Below, piece by piece: positions 42,621 to 51,682 of a DNA stretch of 64,000 nucleotides; the first letter of the stretch is position 1, and the number at the start of each line of letters is the position of its first letter. This DNA is from DATLZU01 sp051293835 (GTDB taxonomy: Bacteria; Nitrospirota; Nitrospiria; Nitrospirales; Nitrospiraceae). The position numbers and the translations under genes are program-made. A model generated the notes under the pieces. It was not told the origin of the DNA. It saw only the letters and a program-made list of their open reading frames with translations, and ran no database searches. The stretch lies in assembly GCA_051293835.1 (NCBI GenBank), contig JBPKMA010000007.1:1-64000 (forward strand), written 5' to 3'.

Positions 42621-42962
42621 TCACTCTGCTCGCGCCTTGCAGCCCCAGCCCCATGCCAACGCCCGTTCGACTTCCTCAGCCAACTGCTCCGGCACTGCCC
42701 GGTCAGCCCGATAGGTCACGAGCACCGTGCCATGGTTGTTCAGGAACTCCACAGCCTGCACGGCGTCGAACCGGCGCAGGGCTTGCTCCACATCTGCGCG
42801 GTGGTACTCGCACATCCGTCCGTAAATCTGCACGATCACTTGCTTGACTTCCCCCGCGGTTGGCGAAGAGGTCGTCCTAGGAATGTCCTCGGCCAAGACG
42901 ACCGCTACCGCGCTCGCGCTAATGGACAGTTCCATCAACGGGATCAATGCCCAACGTCTCAT
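42621..42962 (-). CDS. Periplasmic HMA-like protein with a single-Cys motif (2)
   Basis: A 113-residue paralogue-like neighbour of the previous gene. The N-terminus is a signal/anchor (ALIPLMELSISASAVAVVLA). The domain has VIVQIYGRMCEYHRADVEQA and VEFLNNHGTVLVTY, again C-E in place of CxxC, and ends WGWGCKARAE with a second Cys. The pair may pass metal to the P460 or receptor machinery. The repeat element lies 72-130 bases upstream. Confidence 0.6.
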   Translation of the reverse strand: MRRWALIPLMELSISASAVAVVLAEDIPRTTSSPTAGEVKQVIVQIYGRMCEYHRADVEQALRRFDAVQAVEFLNNHGTVLVTYRADRAVPEQLAEEVERALAWGWGCKARAE

Positions 42963-43033
42963 CGGATGAACGGAATCACCTCCTTTCGCCGCCTGAGTGA
43001 AATTGGACCGAGGTGAGGAAGAAGGGTGTCAAG

Positions 43034-43092
43034 CCCCACCTCGGTCCGGTCCGAGCCCAAGGAAGGAGGCCGCCCCATTCGACTCGGACCAC
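43034..43092 (-). repeat. Repeated hairpin element, copy B
   Basis: On the minus strand GGTCCGAG (43090-43083) and CTCGGACC (43055-43048) pair perfectly. The CCGGTCC(A/G)AGCC...AAGGAAG and ACTCGGACCA parts match copy A, with an insertion between. It lies upstream of the HMA-like gene. Confidence 0.5.
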
Positions 43093-43232
43093 AGAACATT
43101 CTTGGACATCTCTTCCTGGGACCAGCACCCGCGCATCCCACAGAAAGGCCGGCATGGCACGGCAGCATCATCCGAACGGGCCTCGCTGTCACCATGCCAG
43201 TCTATCGGTGGATACGACGTGTCAGGGAGAAT

Positions 43233-43577
43233 TTACCGAGGGGGAGCCCTTGGGAAAGCTTGCTGGAAGGCCGGTTGCAAAAGGATGGCGAACGGCAGAA
43301 TGACGACCGCTAGAATCAGGAACATTGTGGGGGGCAGAGAAGATGCAACGGAAAGACAATCCGGCGCACCAGCCTGACAAGCCCAAATACAGAGCAGAGA
43401 ATGGATGGGTTGCTGGCTGTGGTCGTGCGATCCAGCATGATGCCTGCCATGCACGGTCATGCACACCGTGGCCAGGAGCGCAAGCATCAGGTAGGCCACC
43501 AAGATCGCGCCCGCCGTGACCACAAGCACGCGCCAGACTCGGCCGGTGCGAACGGCTCGCATGCCTACTGCGCTCAT
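43233..43577 (-). CDS. His/Cys two-helix membrane protein, copy 1
   Basis: About 114 residues. The first helix (VLVVTAGAILVAYLMLALLA) is followed by a His-rich loop (HGRHHAGSHDHSQQPIHS), the motif LLCIWACQAG and a second helix (FLILAVVILPFAILL), ending RAPPR. Four similar proteins occur at 46321, 50979, 54015 and 59405. The motif C-x-W-x-C at a membrane boundary next to clustered His suggests copper binding or thiol-redox chemistry. ATG 43577 has a weak GGGGA upstream; 43562 is possible. Not a family I know. Confidence 0.65.
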   Translation of the reverse strand: MSAVGMRAVRTGRVWRVLVVTAGAILVAYLMLALLATVCMTVHGRHHAGSHDHSQQPIHSLLCIWACQAGAPDCLSVASSLPPTMFLILAVVILPFAILLQPAFQQAFPRAPPR

Positions 43578-43874
43578 TGCATCTGTCCCCGCATCACCTG
43601 CACAGCTTGCCTGACCGGTTTGAGCGAGCACTTCATTCTACATCGGGAAACACGTCTGTCTACCGACCCATGCTCACCGATGCTACACGGCGATAGGCCG
43701 GCGCCGCCTTCTACCAATCTTTTCACTGTTCCATCCTCCACCGCCCCTGCAACCGTTGAGGGTGCTGCGAACCCGGGGCAGATTCCAAGCGCAACCTGCC
43801 CCGAGCAGCAACCAAGGCAAAATGTTCTCTATTGCCCGCCTCGCGCATGACGAAACACACACTGCTTCGAGCGT

Positions 43875-46187
43875 CTAGAATAGTCCCAGCGTGACGCCTC
43901 CGTAGATCGCCCGGCCATAGCCGGCGAAGTAGAGCGTCTTGTTTGCGTCGGGCGTGGAATCGGCAATTACGTTGCCGGACGCCGCGAATTTCTTATCCGC
44001 GATGTTGTCGAGCTCGAGATAGAACTTGGCGAACCGGACATAGGGATTATTTTTAAACTCCAGATTGTGGTGCACGTTGACGTTCATCAACCAGTAGGCC
44101 GGCATCCCGACCGTATTGGCGTTGTTGAGAAAGTAACTGTTGTGCCACGTGGTCTCAAACCAGGCGCCCCACCCGGACGGATGGTCGTATTCTTCCTTGA
44201 AGTTCAAGACATCGCGGGGAACGTTGGGGACTTCCTTCCCATCCCGCACCACGTCGGTCGGAACGCCTCCGATCAAGAACCGGTCCTTGAAGTTGATGTA
44301 CTTGGAGTCAATGTGCGTGTAGGCCCCAGAGAACCGCCAGCCGGGCGCCGGCCGCCAGTCATAACTGAATTCGATGCCCCGGTATTCGGATGAGTCGGCG
44401 TTGATCGAGGCCGAAGCCCCGGTGTTGGATACTACCTGAGTGATGATCTCGTTCTTGAAGAACACCCAGAATCCGGCAAGTTGAACGGTCAGGTCTTTCG
44501 CCAGCTTGGATTCGGTTCCAATCTCGGCGTTCACGTTTCGCATGGGTTTCAAATTAAAATTCGTCCCGGCCAACCCGGTGAACGGATCGGTTGTGAGGTT
44601 CCCGAACCCCGGAATGGCGTATCCGGTGGACCCCCGAATCCAATACCGATAGTCATCGGATGGCTTCCACGTCAGCGACATCTCGGGCGCCCAGTTGTAG
44701 AAGGTCCGGTTCGCATTGGCCCGGCTGCTGACGGCCCCGGTCCCTGAATATGAAATGGTCTGCACGCTCACCTGCGACTGCTCGAAGCCCAGCCCGCCGG
44801 CGAGGGTCCATGTCGGGGCGAATTCCAGTTCTTCACGGAATCGTCCGCCGATATTCCTGATCGTCCCGCGGCTGTTCTGCGCCAGCGTCCCCCTGGTCCC
44901 TCGAAAATCGCCCAGATTGGTGAAGCTCTGCGACTCCTGCTCCATGTTATTCACGAAAAAGCCGAGATAGCTCCTGAGCGGCATGTCGCCCAGCCGACCG
45001 TTGTGCCGCAGGTCGGTGTAGTGCTTCCAGTTCGGGTTGACGTTATCGAAGACCTGCGCGAAGGTCTGGTTAATGTCTTTCACGTCGTAATCGGCCTCCA
45101 TCGTTAACACCGTGTTGGCAGTGAGCTCCCGCTCGTACAGACCGCCGATGATCGTGCGGCGGTCGAGTCGCCGCTGCGCCAGCCGCTTGGCGTCATTGAA
45201 GTTATTCGTCCCGCCAGCCTGGCGCTCGTCGCTGTTGAACTGGGCCAGCGTTAGCCGGGTCGGCACGTTGGTGTTCAGCCAGTTCGTGATCGCCTTGAAA
45301 TAGAAATTTTGCCGGTCGTCAATCCGGAATCGCAGGTTGAAGTTCATCGTCTGCGTGTCGTAGTCGCTGTGCCGGATAAATCCTTGTTCGGCGACGTTAC
45401 TGACGAACAACGAGGCGTCGAGGTTCGTGTACTGTTTGCCGACCGCGATGGCCTGTTTGTGGAAGCTGTAGGCACCGCCCGTGTAGTACACCTCCACGCC
45501 GTTGATGTCGCTCCCTCGACGCGTCTTGAAGTGGACCATGCCGCCCAACGCATAGTTGTCGTAGAGCGAGGATGACGCGCCTCGCGTGACCTCCACGCTC
45601 CGCATGAACCAGGGATCGTGCAAGTCCATCCGGCTCAGGCCGTCGGACTGGGTCTGAATGATGCCATCCTCGTACATCTTGAGATCACGGATGGCAAAGG
45701 TCGTCTTGACGCCGGAGCCGCGGATGGAGATGCTGAAGTCCCGAGGACCGTTCGCCTGCCGGACGATCACACCGGGCAGCGACTCAAGCGACTCACGCAT
45801 GTGTCGGGTCGGCTGCGAGTCATGCTCCGTGCGGGGCGTCGCCGAGAGGCTCACCCCTTCCGGCCGCTTCTGCACCCGCTGGCTCACGATGCTCATGTCC
45901 TTCAGCTCGACACGCGGCACCCCAGCAGGCCCCTCGGGAATTTCCTGTTTTTCGACCGCACTTGGGCCCTGGACCGGAGGAGCACCTTCGGGTGCACGTT
46001 TTAGTTCCTCCAGTTCGTCCAGGATGGTCTGCAATTGGCGACGAAGCTCTTGCTCGCGCTGGACCTTGTCGCCTCCTTGGCTCCCTCCGGCTTCCTGCGC
46101 CAACACCTTCGAGACATCCCCGACTCCCCATAAAGACGCCATGGCGACAGCAACCACGAGCACACCGCCGACCGACCTCCGATGCAT
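43875..46187 (-). CDS. TonB-dependent receptor with N-terminal coiled coil
   Basis: About 770 residues from ATG 46187 (CAGGAGAAG upstream). A signal peptide (VGGVLVVAVAMASLWGVGDV) is followed by a coiled coil (QRELRR-type: EQELRRQLQTILDELEELKR), a plug (VIVRQANGPRDFSISIRGSG; SVEVTRGASSSLYDNYALGG) and a 22-strand-type barrel ending VTLGLF. The coiled coil before the plug is unusual. It lies between two copies of the His/Cys membrane protein. Likely cargo: a metal chelate. Confidence 0.88.
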   Translation of the reverse strand: MHRRSVGGVLVVAVAMASLWGVGDVSKVLAQEAGGSQGGDKVQREQELRRQLQTILDELEELKRAPEGAPPVQGPSAVEKQEIPEGPAGVPRVELKDMSIVSQRVQKRPEGVSLSATPRTEHDSQPTRHMRESLESLPGVIVRQANGPRDFSISIRGSGVKTTFAIRDLKMYEDGIIQTQSDGLSRMDLHDPWFMRSVEVTRGASSSLYDNYALGGMVHFKTRRGSDINGVEVYYTGGAYSFHKQAIAVGKQYTNLDASLFVSNVAEQGFIRHSDYDTQTMNFNLRFRIDDRQNFYFKAITNWLNTNVPTRLTLAQFNSDERQAGGTNNFNDAKRLAQRRLDRRTIIGGLYERELTANTVLTMEADYDVKDINQTFAQVFDNVNPNWKHYTDLRHNGRLGDMPLRSYLGFFVNNMEQESQSFTNLGDFRGTRGTLAQNSRGTIRNIGGRFREELEFAPTWTLAGGLGFEQSQVSVQTISYSGTGAVSSRANANRTFYNWAPEMSLTWKPSDDYRYWIRGSTGYAIPGFGNLTTDPFTGLAGTNFNLKPMRNVNAEIGTESKLAKDLTVQLAGFWVFFKNEIITQVVSNTGASASINADSSEYRGIEFSYDWRPAPGWRFSGAYTHIDSKYINFKDRFLIGGVPTDVVRDGKEVPNVPRDVLNFKEEYDHPSGWGAWFETTWHNSYFLNNANTVGMPAYWLMNVNVHHNLEFKNNPYVRFAKFYLELDNIADKKFAASGNVIADSTPDANKTLYFAGYGRAIYGGVTLGLF

Positions 46188-46320
46188 TCGACTTCTCCTG
46201 TGCATTTGCCTTCCCCTTTTCTGTTCTCCGAGGACGAAATTCCAAAAATGGACGCGCACACCCGTTCCGTTCCGCACAGGAACGGACCGACCACACGGGC
46301 AAGACTTGGACCGGGGAAAT

Positions 46321-46632
46321 CTAGCAGGGAGGCGCGCGGGAGGGCCGGATGCCCCGTGACATCCAGGCGAAGAGCGCGGCCGGCGTGAACAGACAGGGGC
46401 CAACCAGCGCCAACCACGCATCGCCCGGAGAGGGCGAAGCCAAGGCGACCGCCTGCGTCGCCTGGCAGGCGAAGGCGCAGAAGAGCGAGTGGGCCGTGGC
46501 GTTCGCCTGATGGTGAACGGGTGCGCTCTCGCCTGCATGGGCCGGCAAGCAGGCGACGGCCGCTACAGACAAGGCTGCGTACACGATCGCCAGCCCAGCC
46601 GCCAAGGACAGAACGGTTTTTGATCTGATCAT
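46321..46632 (-). CDS. His/Cys two-helix membrane protein, copy 2
   Basis: A 103-residue member. The ATG at 46632 overlaps the stop of the TlpA gene by 4 bases. Helix 1 is LSLAAGLAIVYAALSVAAVA, then CLPAHAGESAPVHHQANATA, the motif HSLFCAFACQA, helix 2 and the end PSRAPPC. Here Phe replaces Trp in the C-x-W-x-C motif. Coupling to TlpA suggests that its cysteines are TlpA clients. Confidence 0.68.
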   Translation of the reverse strand: MIRSKTVLSLAAGLAIVYAALSVAAVACLPAHAGESAPVHHQANATAHSLFCAFACQATQAVALASPSPGDAWLALVGPCLFTPAALFAWMSRGIRPSRAPPC

Positions 46633-47171
46633 TTGAGTAAATCCTGTAAGAGCGCGACCGCCTCCGGGCTGTCCCAAGCCCGCGGGCCGACAGCACGTCC
46701 GGCCAGCCTGCCGTCCGGGCCGATCAGCACCGTCGTCGGAAGCCCGCGCACCATAAAGGAACGGGAGACCTCCTGATCCTCGTCGAACAGCACGGGCAGA
46801 CTGACTCCGAGGCCCGTCAAAAACGTGCGGATGCTGTCATGCTGGCGGTCTGCGGTGACCGTCAGCACCGCAAAGTGCCGGGGATCGAGCCGGCGGCGCA
46901 AGCGATCGAGCGACGGCATTTCCTCCTTGCACGGTCCGCACCACGTCGCCCAGAAATTCAACAGCACAACCTTCCCGGCCAGCGACGTCGAGTCCACCAC
47001 CTGCCCGTCGAGCGTCCGCAGGACAAACGGCGCAACCGTCATGCCGGCCGGCATGCGGATCATCTGCATGGCTTGGAACAAGTCGGCGCCCGCGCCCGGA
47101 ACAGCGGCGAATGCGAACATGGCACACAGACCCAACGTGCCAAGCCATTTCGACGAGTTGATCCGATGCAC
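46629..47171 (-). CDS. TlpA-type periplasmic thioredoxin
   Basis: A 180-residue thiol-disulfide protein with a signal peptide (LGTLGLCAMFAFAAVPGAGA). The active site is NFWATWCGPCKEEMPSLDRL, and the cis-proline region is RGLPTTVLIGPDGRLAGRAV. TlpA/ResA proteins usually reduce Cys in apo-cytochromes or copper-binding proteins. It follows a BNR-propeller gene, and overlaps the His/Cys membrane gene. Confidence 0.9.
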   Translation of the reverse strand: MHRINSSKWLGTLGLCAMFAFAAVPGAGADLFQAMQMIRMPAGMTVAPFVLRTLDGQVVDSTSLAGKVVLLNFWATWCGPCKEEMPSLDRLRRRLDPRHFAVLTVTADRQHDSIRTFLTGLGVSLPVLFDEDQEVSRSFMVRGLPTTVLIGPDGRLAGRAVGPRAWDSPEAVALLQDLLK

Positions 47172-47191
47172 GGTCGCCCCCCGGTGCCGCC

Positions 47192-48490
47192 TCAGTGCAC
47201 CCCTGCCAGTGAGACTGCCGGTAACTGCATGGTCTGGAACACCAACCGGTGGCCGGGCATGGCATGTTCCAGCCAGGCCAGGGCCACGAGCCCCTTCCCG
47301 TTGACCGCAACGGCCGGCCCCTGGCCCTTTTTCTCATTGAGTTTTCTTGGAGCACTGAACGTTGCCCCGCGATCCAGGGACACCCGCATGACGATTTCCC
47401 GCCTCACCGGCGACTGTTCCTCCCAGACCACCACGAGGCGCCCATCGGGATCCACCGCCATTTGCGGGTGATCGGGGAACGTGCCCTTGGAGACATTCAA
47501 CTTGACTTTGTTCGAAAACGTTCGCGCGCCGTCGTCGGAGTAGGCCAGATAGACAGCGGGCGTTTCGTCGGCCCCCTCGGTGTACCACACGACATAGAGC
47601 CGTCCCCACCGATCCACGCCGAGCGAAGCGGGCCGATGGGGGCAGCCCGGAAACACCCACCGGTCATGTCCCACAACGATCGGTTCCGAGAAGCTCAGGC
47701 CGCCATCGGTCGAACGCGCCACCACCGTCTCCCGAACGTTCCCATCGAAGACCTTCCGCCAGGCAAGGTAGACCGTGCCGTCCGGAGCAGTCGTCACGGC
47801 CGTCCGGCAACAGACGCACGTCCCGCCGTCCACCTTGCGGTTTGGCTCGACGCTCTGCCCATGATTCTTCGAAACCGTGGCGAACGTGGCCGTATCCTTC
47901 TCCTTCTCGCCGTCACGCGGGTCAATCCATGCGAGATGGAGGACGCCGGTAGGACCGACGGCCAGCGAATCAAAAGTGTGACTCCCCACCACGTCATCGT
48001 CGTTGACGGGGATGGAGGGCAGGAACGTTCTGCCGCCGTCCACCGACCGGCTGAGTCGAAGCAGCGAACTGAACGGCTTGTCGGGCGTCGCACGGGGATC
48101 GGCCATCGCCCAGGTCACATAGACGTACTCGCCCGCCAGCGCCAGCGCCGGCGCTTCCTGCCGCCAGTAGGGAGCTTCCTCGGGTCGGTTGACGCGCACG
48201 GGTGCACCAAGCGGACCAGAAGGTTCAACACTCCGCGCAAACATGACCGACCGAACCCCTTTCTCTTCCTCCATCCAGGCCGCCGCGACAAGCCCCTGGT
48301 CGTCCACGTGAAGTGATGGTGCCGTCAGGGTCTTCTGCTTATGCTCGACCGTCTGCTTGGCCCCGAAAACGAGATCAGCGGGGCGCTCGAGGCCACGCTC
48401 TTGCGCCCATGACATGCCCAACGGATCGGCACCCAGCATCAGACCCGTCGCGATGATCGCCAACGATGGGAGAGTCGTTCTCATGGTCAT
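47192..48490 (-). CDS. Periplasmic BNR-repeat beta-propeller with CxCC/CPHR motifs (A)
   Basis: A 432-residue exported protein from ATG 48490 (GGAGGG upstream). It has several BNR (Asp-box) repeats, S-x-D-x-G-x-T-(F/W): SVDGGRTF, STDGGLSF, SDDGARTF, SLDRGATF. The fold is that of sialidases, but the catalytic Arg triad of sialidases is not evident. Residues near the centre read GGTCVCCRTAV, WRKVFDGNVRE and WVFPGCPHRPAS; all are shared with the homologue at 56147. The Cys/His set looks like a metal site. Glycan hydrolysis is unlikely by context. Confidence 0.82.
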   Translation of the reverse strand: MTMRTTLPSLAIIATGLMLGADPLGMSWAQERGLERPADLVFGAKQTVEHKQKTLTAPSLHVDDQGLVAAAWMEEEKGVRSVMFARSVEPSGPLGAPVRVNRPEEAPYWRQEAPALALAGEYVYVTWAMADPRATPDKPFSSLLRLSRSVDGGRTFLPSIPVNDDDVVGSHTFDSLAVGPTGVLHLAWIDPRDGEKEKDTATFATVSKNHGQSVEPNRKVDGGTCVCCRTAVTTAPDGTVYLAWRKVFDGNVRETVVARSTDGGLSFSEPIVVGHDRWVFPGCPHRPASLGVDRWGRLYVVWYTEGADETPAVYLAYSDDGARTFSNKVKLNVSKGTFPDHPQMAVDPDGRLVVVWEEQSPVRREIVMRVSLDRGATFSAPRKLNEKKGQGPAVAVNGKGLVALAWLEHAMPGHRLVFQTMQLPAVSLAGVH

Positions 48491-48510
48491 TGGTCCCTCC
48501 TGTCGAGCAG

Positions 48511-48729
48511 TCAACGCGTGAGCCTATAGCTAATCGGCACCTGGACCACCACGGCCGTGCGACCGAAGAGCTTATGTTTCAGCGGGAGCGGAGACGCCAG
48601 CCGGATCGCTTCAATCGCGGCCTGATCGAGGACTTCGTAACCGGAGCTTTCCGAAAGAGACACATTCGTCAGGTGTCCATCCATCTGGATGACCGCCTGC
48701 ACGACCACGCGGCCCTCCCATCCATTCAA
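48511..48729 (-). pseudogene. Truncated TonB (C-terminal domain only)
   Basis: The 72 residues LNGWEGRVVVQAVIQMDGHL to VVVQVPISYRLTR are a TonB C-terminal domain, closely similar to the end of the full TonB at 54412. In-frame AEFKHDQASARL upstream extends the homology until a stop at about 48763, and the membrane anchor and Pro-rich spacer are missing. It cannot energise a receptor unless supplied with an anchor, so it is probably a remnant. Confidence 0.7.
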
Positions 48730-48835
48730 CCGCGCCGACGCCTGGTCGTGCTTGAACTCGGCTCACGAATCAGCACCAGATCCGGATGATAGGCGGCATG
48801 ATCGACTGTGCCACAACCGAATGCCGTTGCTGAGT

Positions 48836-48873
48836 AAAACCGGGGGAGCGGTCTGGCAACCGCTCCCCCGGTT
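48836..48873 (-). terminator. Terminator hairpin after the P460 pseudogene
   Basis: Perfect 15-bp stem (48838-48852 with 48859-48873), core CCGGGGGAGCGG, loop of 6 bases. On the minus strand it is followed by a T run (TTTT including the stem end). It terminates transcription coming from the P460 pseudogene. Confidence 0.75.
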
Positions 48874-48960
48874 GGAGCTTGCGTCGAGGAGGTTAGGTCA
48901 CGGCACAAGCTCCGCGGGACGGTGCTGCCATGGGCGATCAGCACCGTAAGTTCTCAAGAC

Positions 48961-49304
48961 TCAATGGCTGTGTCCTCGCTTCTCGAAATACTCCTCGTAG
49001 CCGGTCCCTTTCCAGTTGCCCATTGGCGTGTGTTTTGCCTCGTACAGTTTCACTATCATGACCGTTCAGTCCGGAAGCATTTGACCATGCGACGCCTTGG
49101 CCCCGACTGGATCGATGTGGATATCGCGGACTCGATTGACATCGCTCTCTGGAATACCGTGAGAAAAGCCGCCCATTGTCCATAAAAAATCTCTTCACCG
49201 AGCAAAGCCAGTTACCCGTCCTTCGGCACTGGACCTTCCTTTGCGTGGACTCGGCAGACCAGTATCCCACTAACCAGCAAGAACGTTCCGATTTTCCACT
49301 GCAC
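48961..49304 (-). pseudogene. Cytochrome P460 pseudogene
   Basis: Reading across stops and frames gives a signal peptide (GTFLLVSGILVCRVHAKEGP), PVPKDG, then IPESDVNRVRDIHIDPVGAK, ASHGQMLPD, a stop, VMIVKLYEAKHTPMGNWKG and YEEYFEKRGHSH. Each piece aligns with the intact P460 at 41669 (INPIGAKAQHGQPFPDGT, ELYEAK, YDEYFEQQHHGK). The segment with the CxxCH haem site is deleted. A GTG start and the terminator survive. Confidence 0.72.
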
Positions 49305-49469
49305 TAGAGCGCTTAGTGCTCCTCCTTATCGTTCGGCTGGCGACGGACACCTGCCTGGTACTTTTTGCATCCTGGTCCGTCCTCAAGACCGTCAAATGTT
49401 TTCAGACTGCTGAGGGGTCTCACCACACCCATCGCTCGCTTTTCATCAGCCTCGGTTACCCTTGAAAAC

Positions 49470-50843
49470 GGCTCTGAGCAGGGGATGAAAGGTGTAACGC
49501 AAAATCCGCCGAACACATTTCGCCCAATAAACGGCTCGAAGGCCGGCTGGCCGGGTTGAGGGTGGCAAACGCATAGTTCGCATCGAACACGTTTTCCAAT
49601 CGCCCGAAGAGCTGAAACAGGCCGTTTGGTCCTGCCACTCAACGCCGGCAAAGGCACCCATGCCTTTTATGCCCACCTCGTGATTGGAAGACCTTTGCAG
49701 TTGCACGAACGGATTGAGCCCCCGTCGACGTCGTCGGATTGCGAAACTCCGTGCCAGTCGGTGTTTCGAAGGATTGGCCGAAGTTAAAGTAGACGTTCGC
49801 CCATTTGCCCGGGCTAAAGCGGACTCCCGCAAGGCCCGTCGTCTGGGTGAAATTCTGGCGGCTTGACCCGTCGATGCCACCATCCCACGTCCCGAAAAAT
49901 CCGGTGAGGCTCACTTCCGGGTTCTCCGAGAATTGAGTTCGATAAACCATAGCGGAGCGGAACCGTTCATCCTTCCTCGCCGGTTGGAACGCAGCAAATG
50001 GCGTGGTGGCCGGAAAGTTCGCCGGCGGAATGGCGTGCAGAGGCTGTTGCGGTTGCCACGGATTCGTACGGAACTGTGTCATGCTCAGGTTGCCGGGAAT
50101 ATCCCCGTCGAGTTGGCCGTAGATGACCATCAGCGAGAGCAAGGCGCCGGTTTCTCGGCCATCCAACTGAACCGATCTGTCGCTTCGGCCGACTTCAGTC
50201 GATAACTTGTATAAAAGTCATAGGCGCCGAACGCGCATCGCGGTTCCGCATACCGATGGCCCTTTTGGCCTTCCTCCAGCACATAGTTCATGATCCCCGT
50301 CGAAGCACTGCCGTACAGCGTGGAATTCGGCCCGCGCAGGACTTCGACCCGCGTGCCCGCATCTAAGTCGATCGGTTCTAGCTGGGTTTGACCCTCGACC
50401 TCCGTGAGAGGAATGCTGTCAATCAAGACCCGGAGGCTCCGCACGCCGAATGTCGAACGCACCCCGCTGCCTCGGATCGAGAGACGGATATCGTCGGGTC
50501 CGAACCGTCGCTCCGCCTGCACGCCCGGCGCGTAGCGCAAGGTTTCGTCTGCGCCCGTTGCTGGACGGCCCTGGAGAATGTGCTTCTGCTCGACCACCGT
50601 GATGGCCGTCGGCACCTGCGTGAGGGGCTTCGGCGCTCGCGTAGCCGTCACGACGACCGGGCCTATCGGCACCAGCGGCGCTTTCCTTCGCGCGTCCTCG
50701 CCAGCTTCCCGTCCGCCCTGCAGTTCAGGAACCTGACCGGCCAGCTCCAGTTCTTCGGCCGCCGCTAGATCAACAAGGAAGCCCGTCCGCACACAGGCGA
50801 ATGTAGTCATCAGCACTTGGAACAGAACGACACCACATCCCAC
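49470..50843 (-). pseudogene. TonB-dependent receptor broken by frameshifts and deletions
   Basis: The first frame (to about 50150) has a signal region and a normal plug: TATRAPKPLTQVPTAITVVE, GPDDIRLSIRGSGVRSTFGV, RVEVLRGPNSTLYGSASTGI. Barrel pieces continue in another frame (YRTQFSENPEVSLTGFFGTW, FSPGKWANVYFNFGQSFETP), then in a third (GLFQLFGRLENVFDANYAFA, PFIGRNVFGGF) to about 49470. The barrel is also too short. It sits between a His/Cys membrane gene and the P460 pseudogene. Confidence 0.75.
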
Positions 50844-50978
50844 AATGGATTCTCCTTCTCCCCCTTGCACCGCAACACGCACAGGAACCGTCCGCTCTAC
50901 GCCAAGACGACAGAGCGCACCACCGGTGAAGCCGTGATAATGAGAAATGAGAGATGAATAAAGGGCGCGGAGGGCACG

Positions 50979-51302
50979 TTACCGAGGAGGCCCGCGGGTG
51001 GGCAACATGGCGGCGAGCAGTGAGGGGGGCGAGACCGAATCACCGTGGACGAGACGGCCAAGAAACGTGAGAAGCCAGTCGTTCACGGCCAGCGTGGGGA
51101 AGGCGACGCCGCCGTATGCTTGGCAAGCCCAAACGCAGAAGGAGGTCTTGGCAGTCTGAGCAGGATGATGGGCATGATGCGTGGCTCTCGGTTGGCCGTC
51201 AGCCAGGCCGCAAGTCGACATCAGCGCCGCCGCGACAATATAGGCCGAGACGATCAGCACGGCCACGACGGTGGACACGTTAGAGCAAGGAGTTTTCGTC
51301 AT
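50979..51302 (-). CDS. His/Cys two-helix membrane protein, copy 3
   Basis: About 107 residues from ATG 51302. Helix 1 (VVAVLIVSAYIVAAALMSTC) is followed by ATHHAHHPAQTAKTS, the motif FCVWACQAYGG, helix 2, and the end LPTRGPPR. It precedes the broken receptor. The start codon lacks a clear ribosome site; a GTG at 51320 is an alternative. Confidence 0.65.
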   Translation of the reverse strand: MTKTPCSNVSTVVAVLIVSAYIVAAALMSTCGLADGQPRATHHAHHPAQTAKTSFCVWACQAYGGVAFPTLAVNDWLLTFLGRLVHGDSVSPPSLLAAMLPTRGPPR

Positions 51303-51365
51303 CGGATTGAAAGCGCCCACCTATTCACATCCCGGTCAGGATATAGCACCAAGCCTGGAATTTTT

Positions 51366-51656
51366 CTACCGATGCCTGCCGCCTGTTGCAACACGCACGG
51401 CGTCGGGGGCACTCGGCACTTTTCCACTCCGGGCGGCTATCCCGCATCCAGGTGGCAAACCCAAGGAGTCGGGCGCCCCGTCGTCCGTACGATGTTGCTC
51501 CACGAGCATCATGACGGACTCGCCGAAAATCCGAAGACTGCTCCGCCCGAGCTTCGTGCCTTTGAGCCGACCTTCTGCCACCCACCGGTAAATCGTCCAT
51601 CGGCTCACGCGCAGAAACTCGGCGGCCTCAGTGACGCGGAACAACTTCTTCTCCAT
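51366..51656 (-). CDS. Excisionase-type helix-turn-helix protein, paralogue of 41339
   Basis: A 96-residue protein starting MEKKLFRVTEAAEFLRVSRW then TIYRWVAEGRLKGTKLGRSS, a typical excisionase-family winged HTH that would read DNA. The C-terminal half is low in features. RBS AGGAGG precedes the ATG. It sits between two receptor genes, 26 bases after the intact one. Confidence 0.75.
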   Translation of the reverse strand: MEKKLFRVTEAAEFLRVSRWTIYRWVAEGRLKGTKLGRSSLRIFGESVMMLVEQHRTDDGAPDSLGLPPGCGIAARSGKVPSAPDAVRVATGGRHR

Positions 51657-51682
51657 AGCTGCACCTCCTATGGGAAAATCGT

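Noticed and set aside
46240..46310. Third copy of the GGTCCGAG hairpin element before the receptor at 43875
   Set aside because: A GGTCCAAG string is present, but the complementary arm and the loop motif are missing.
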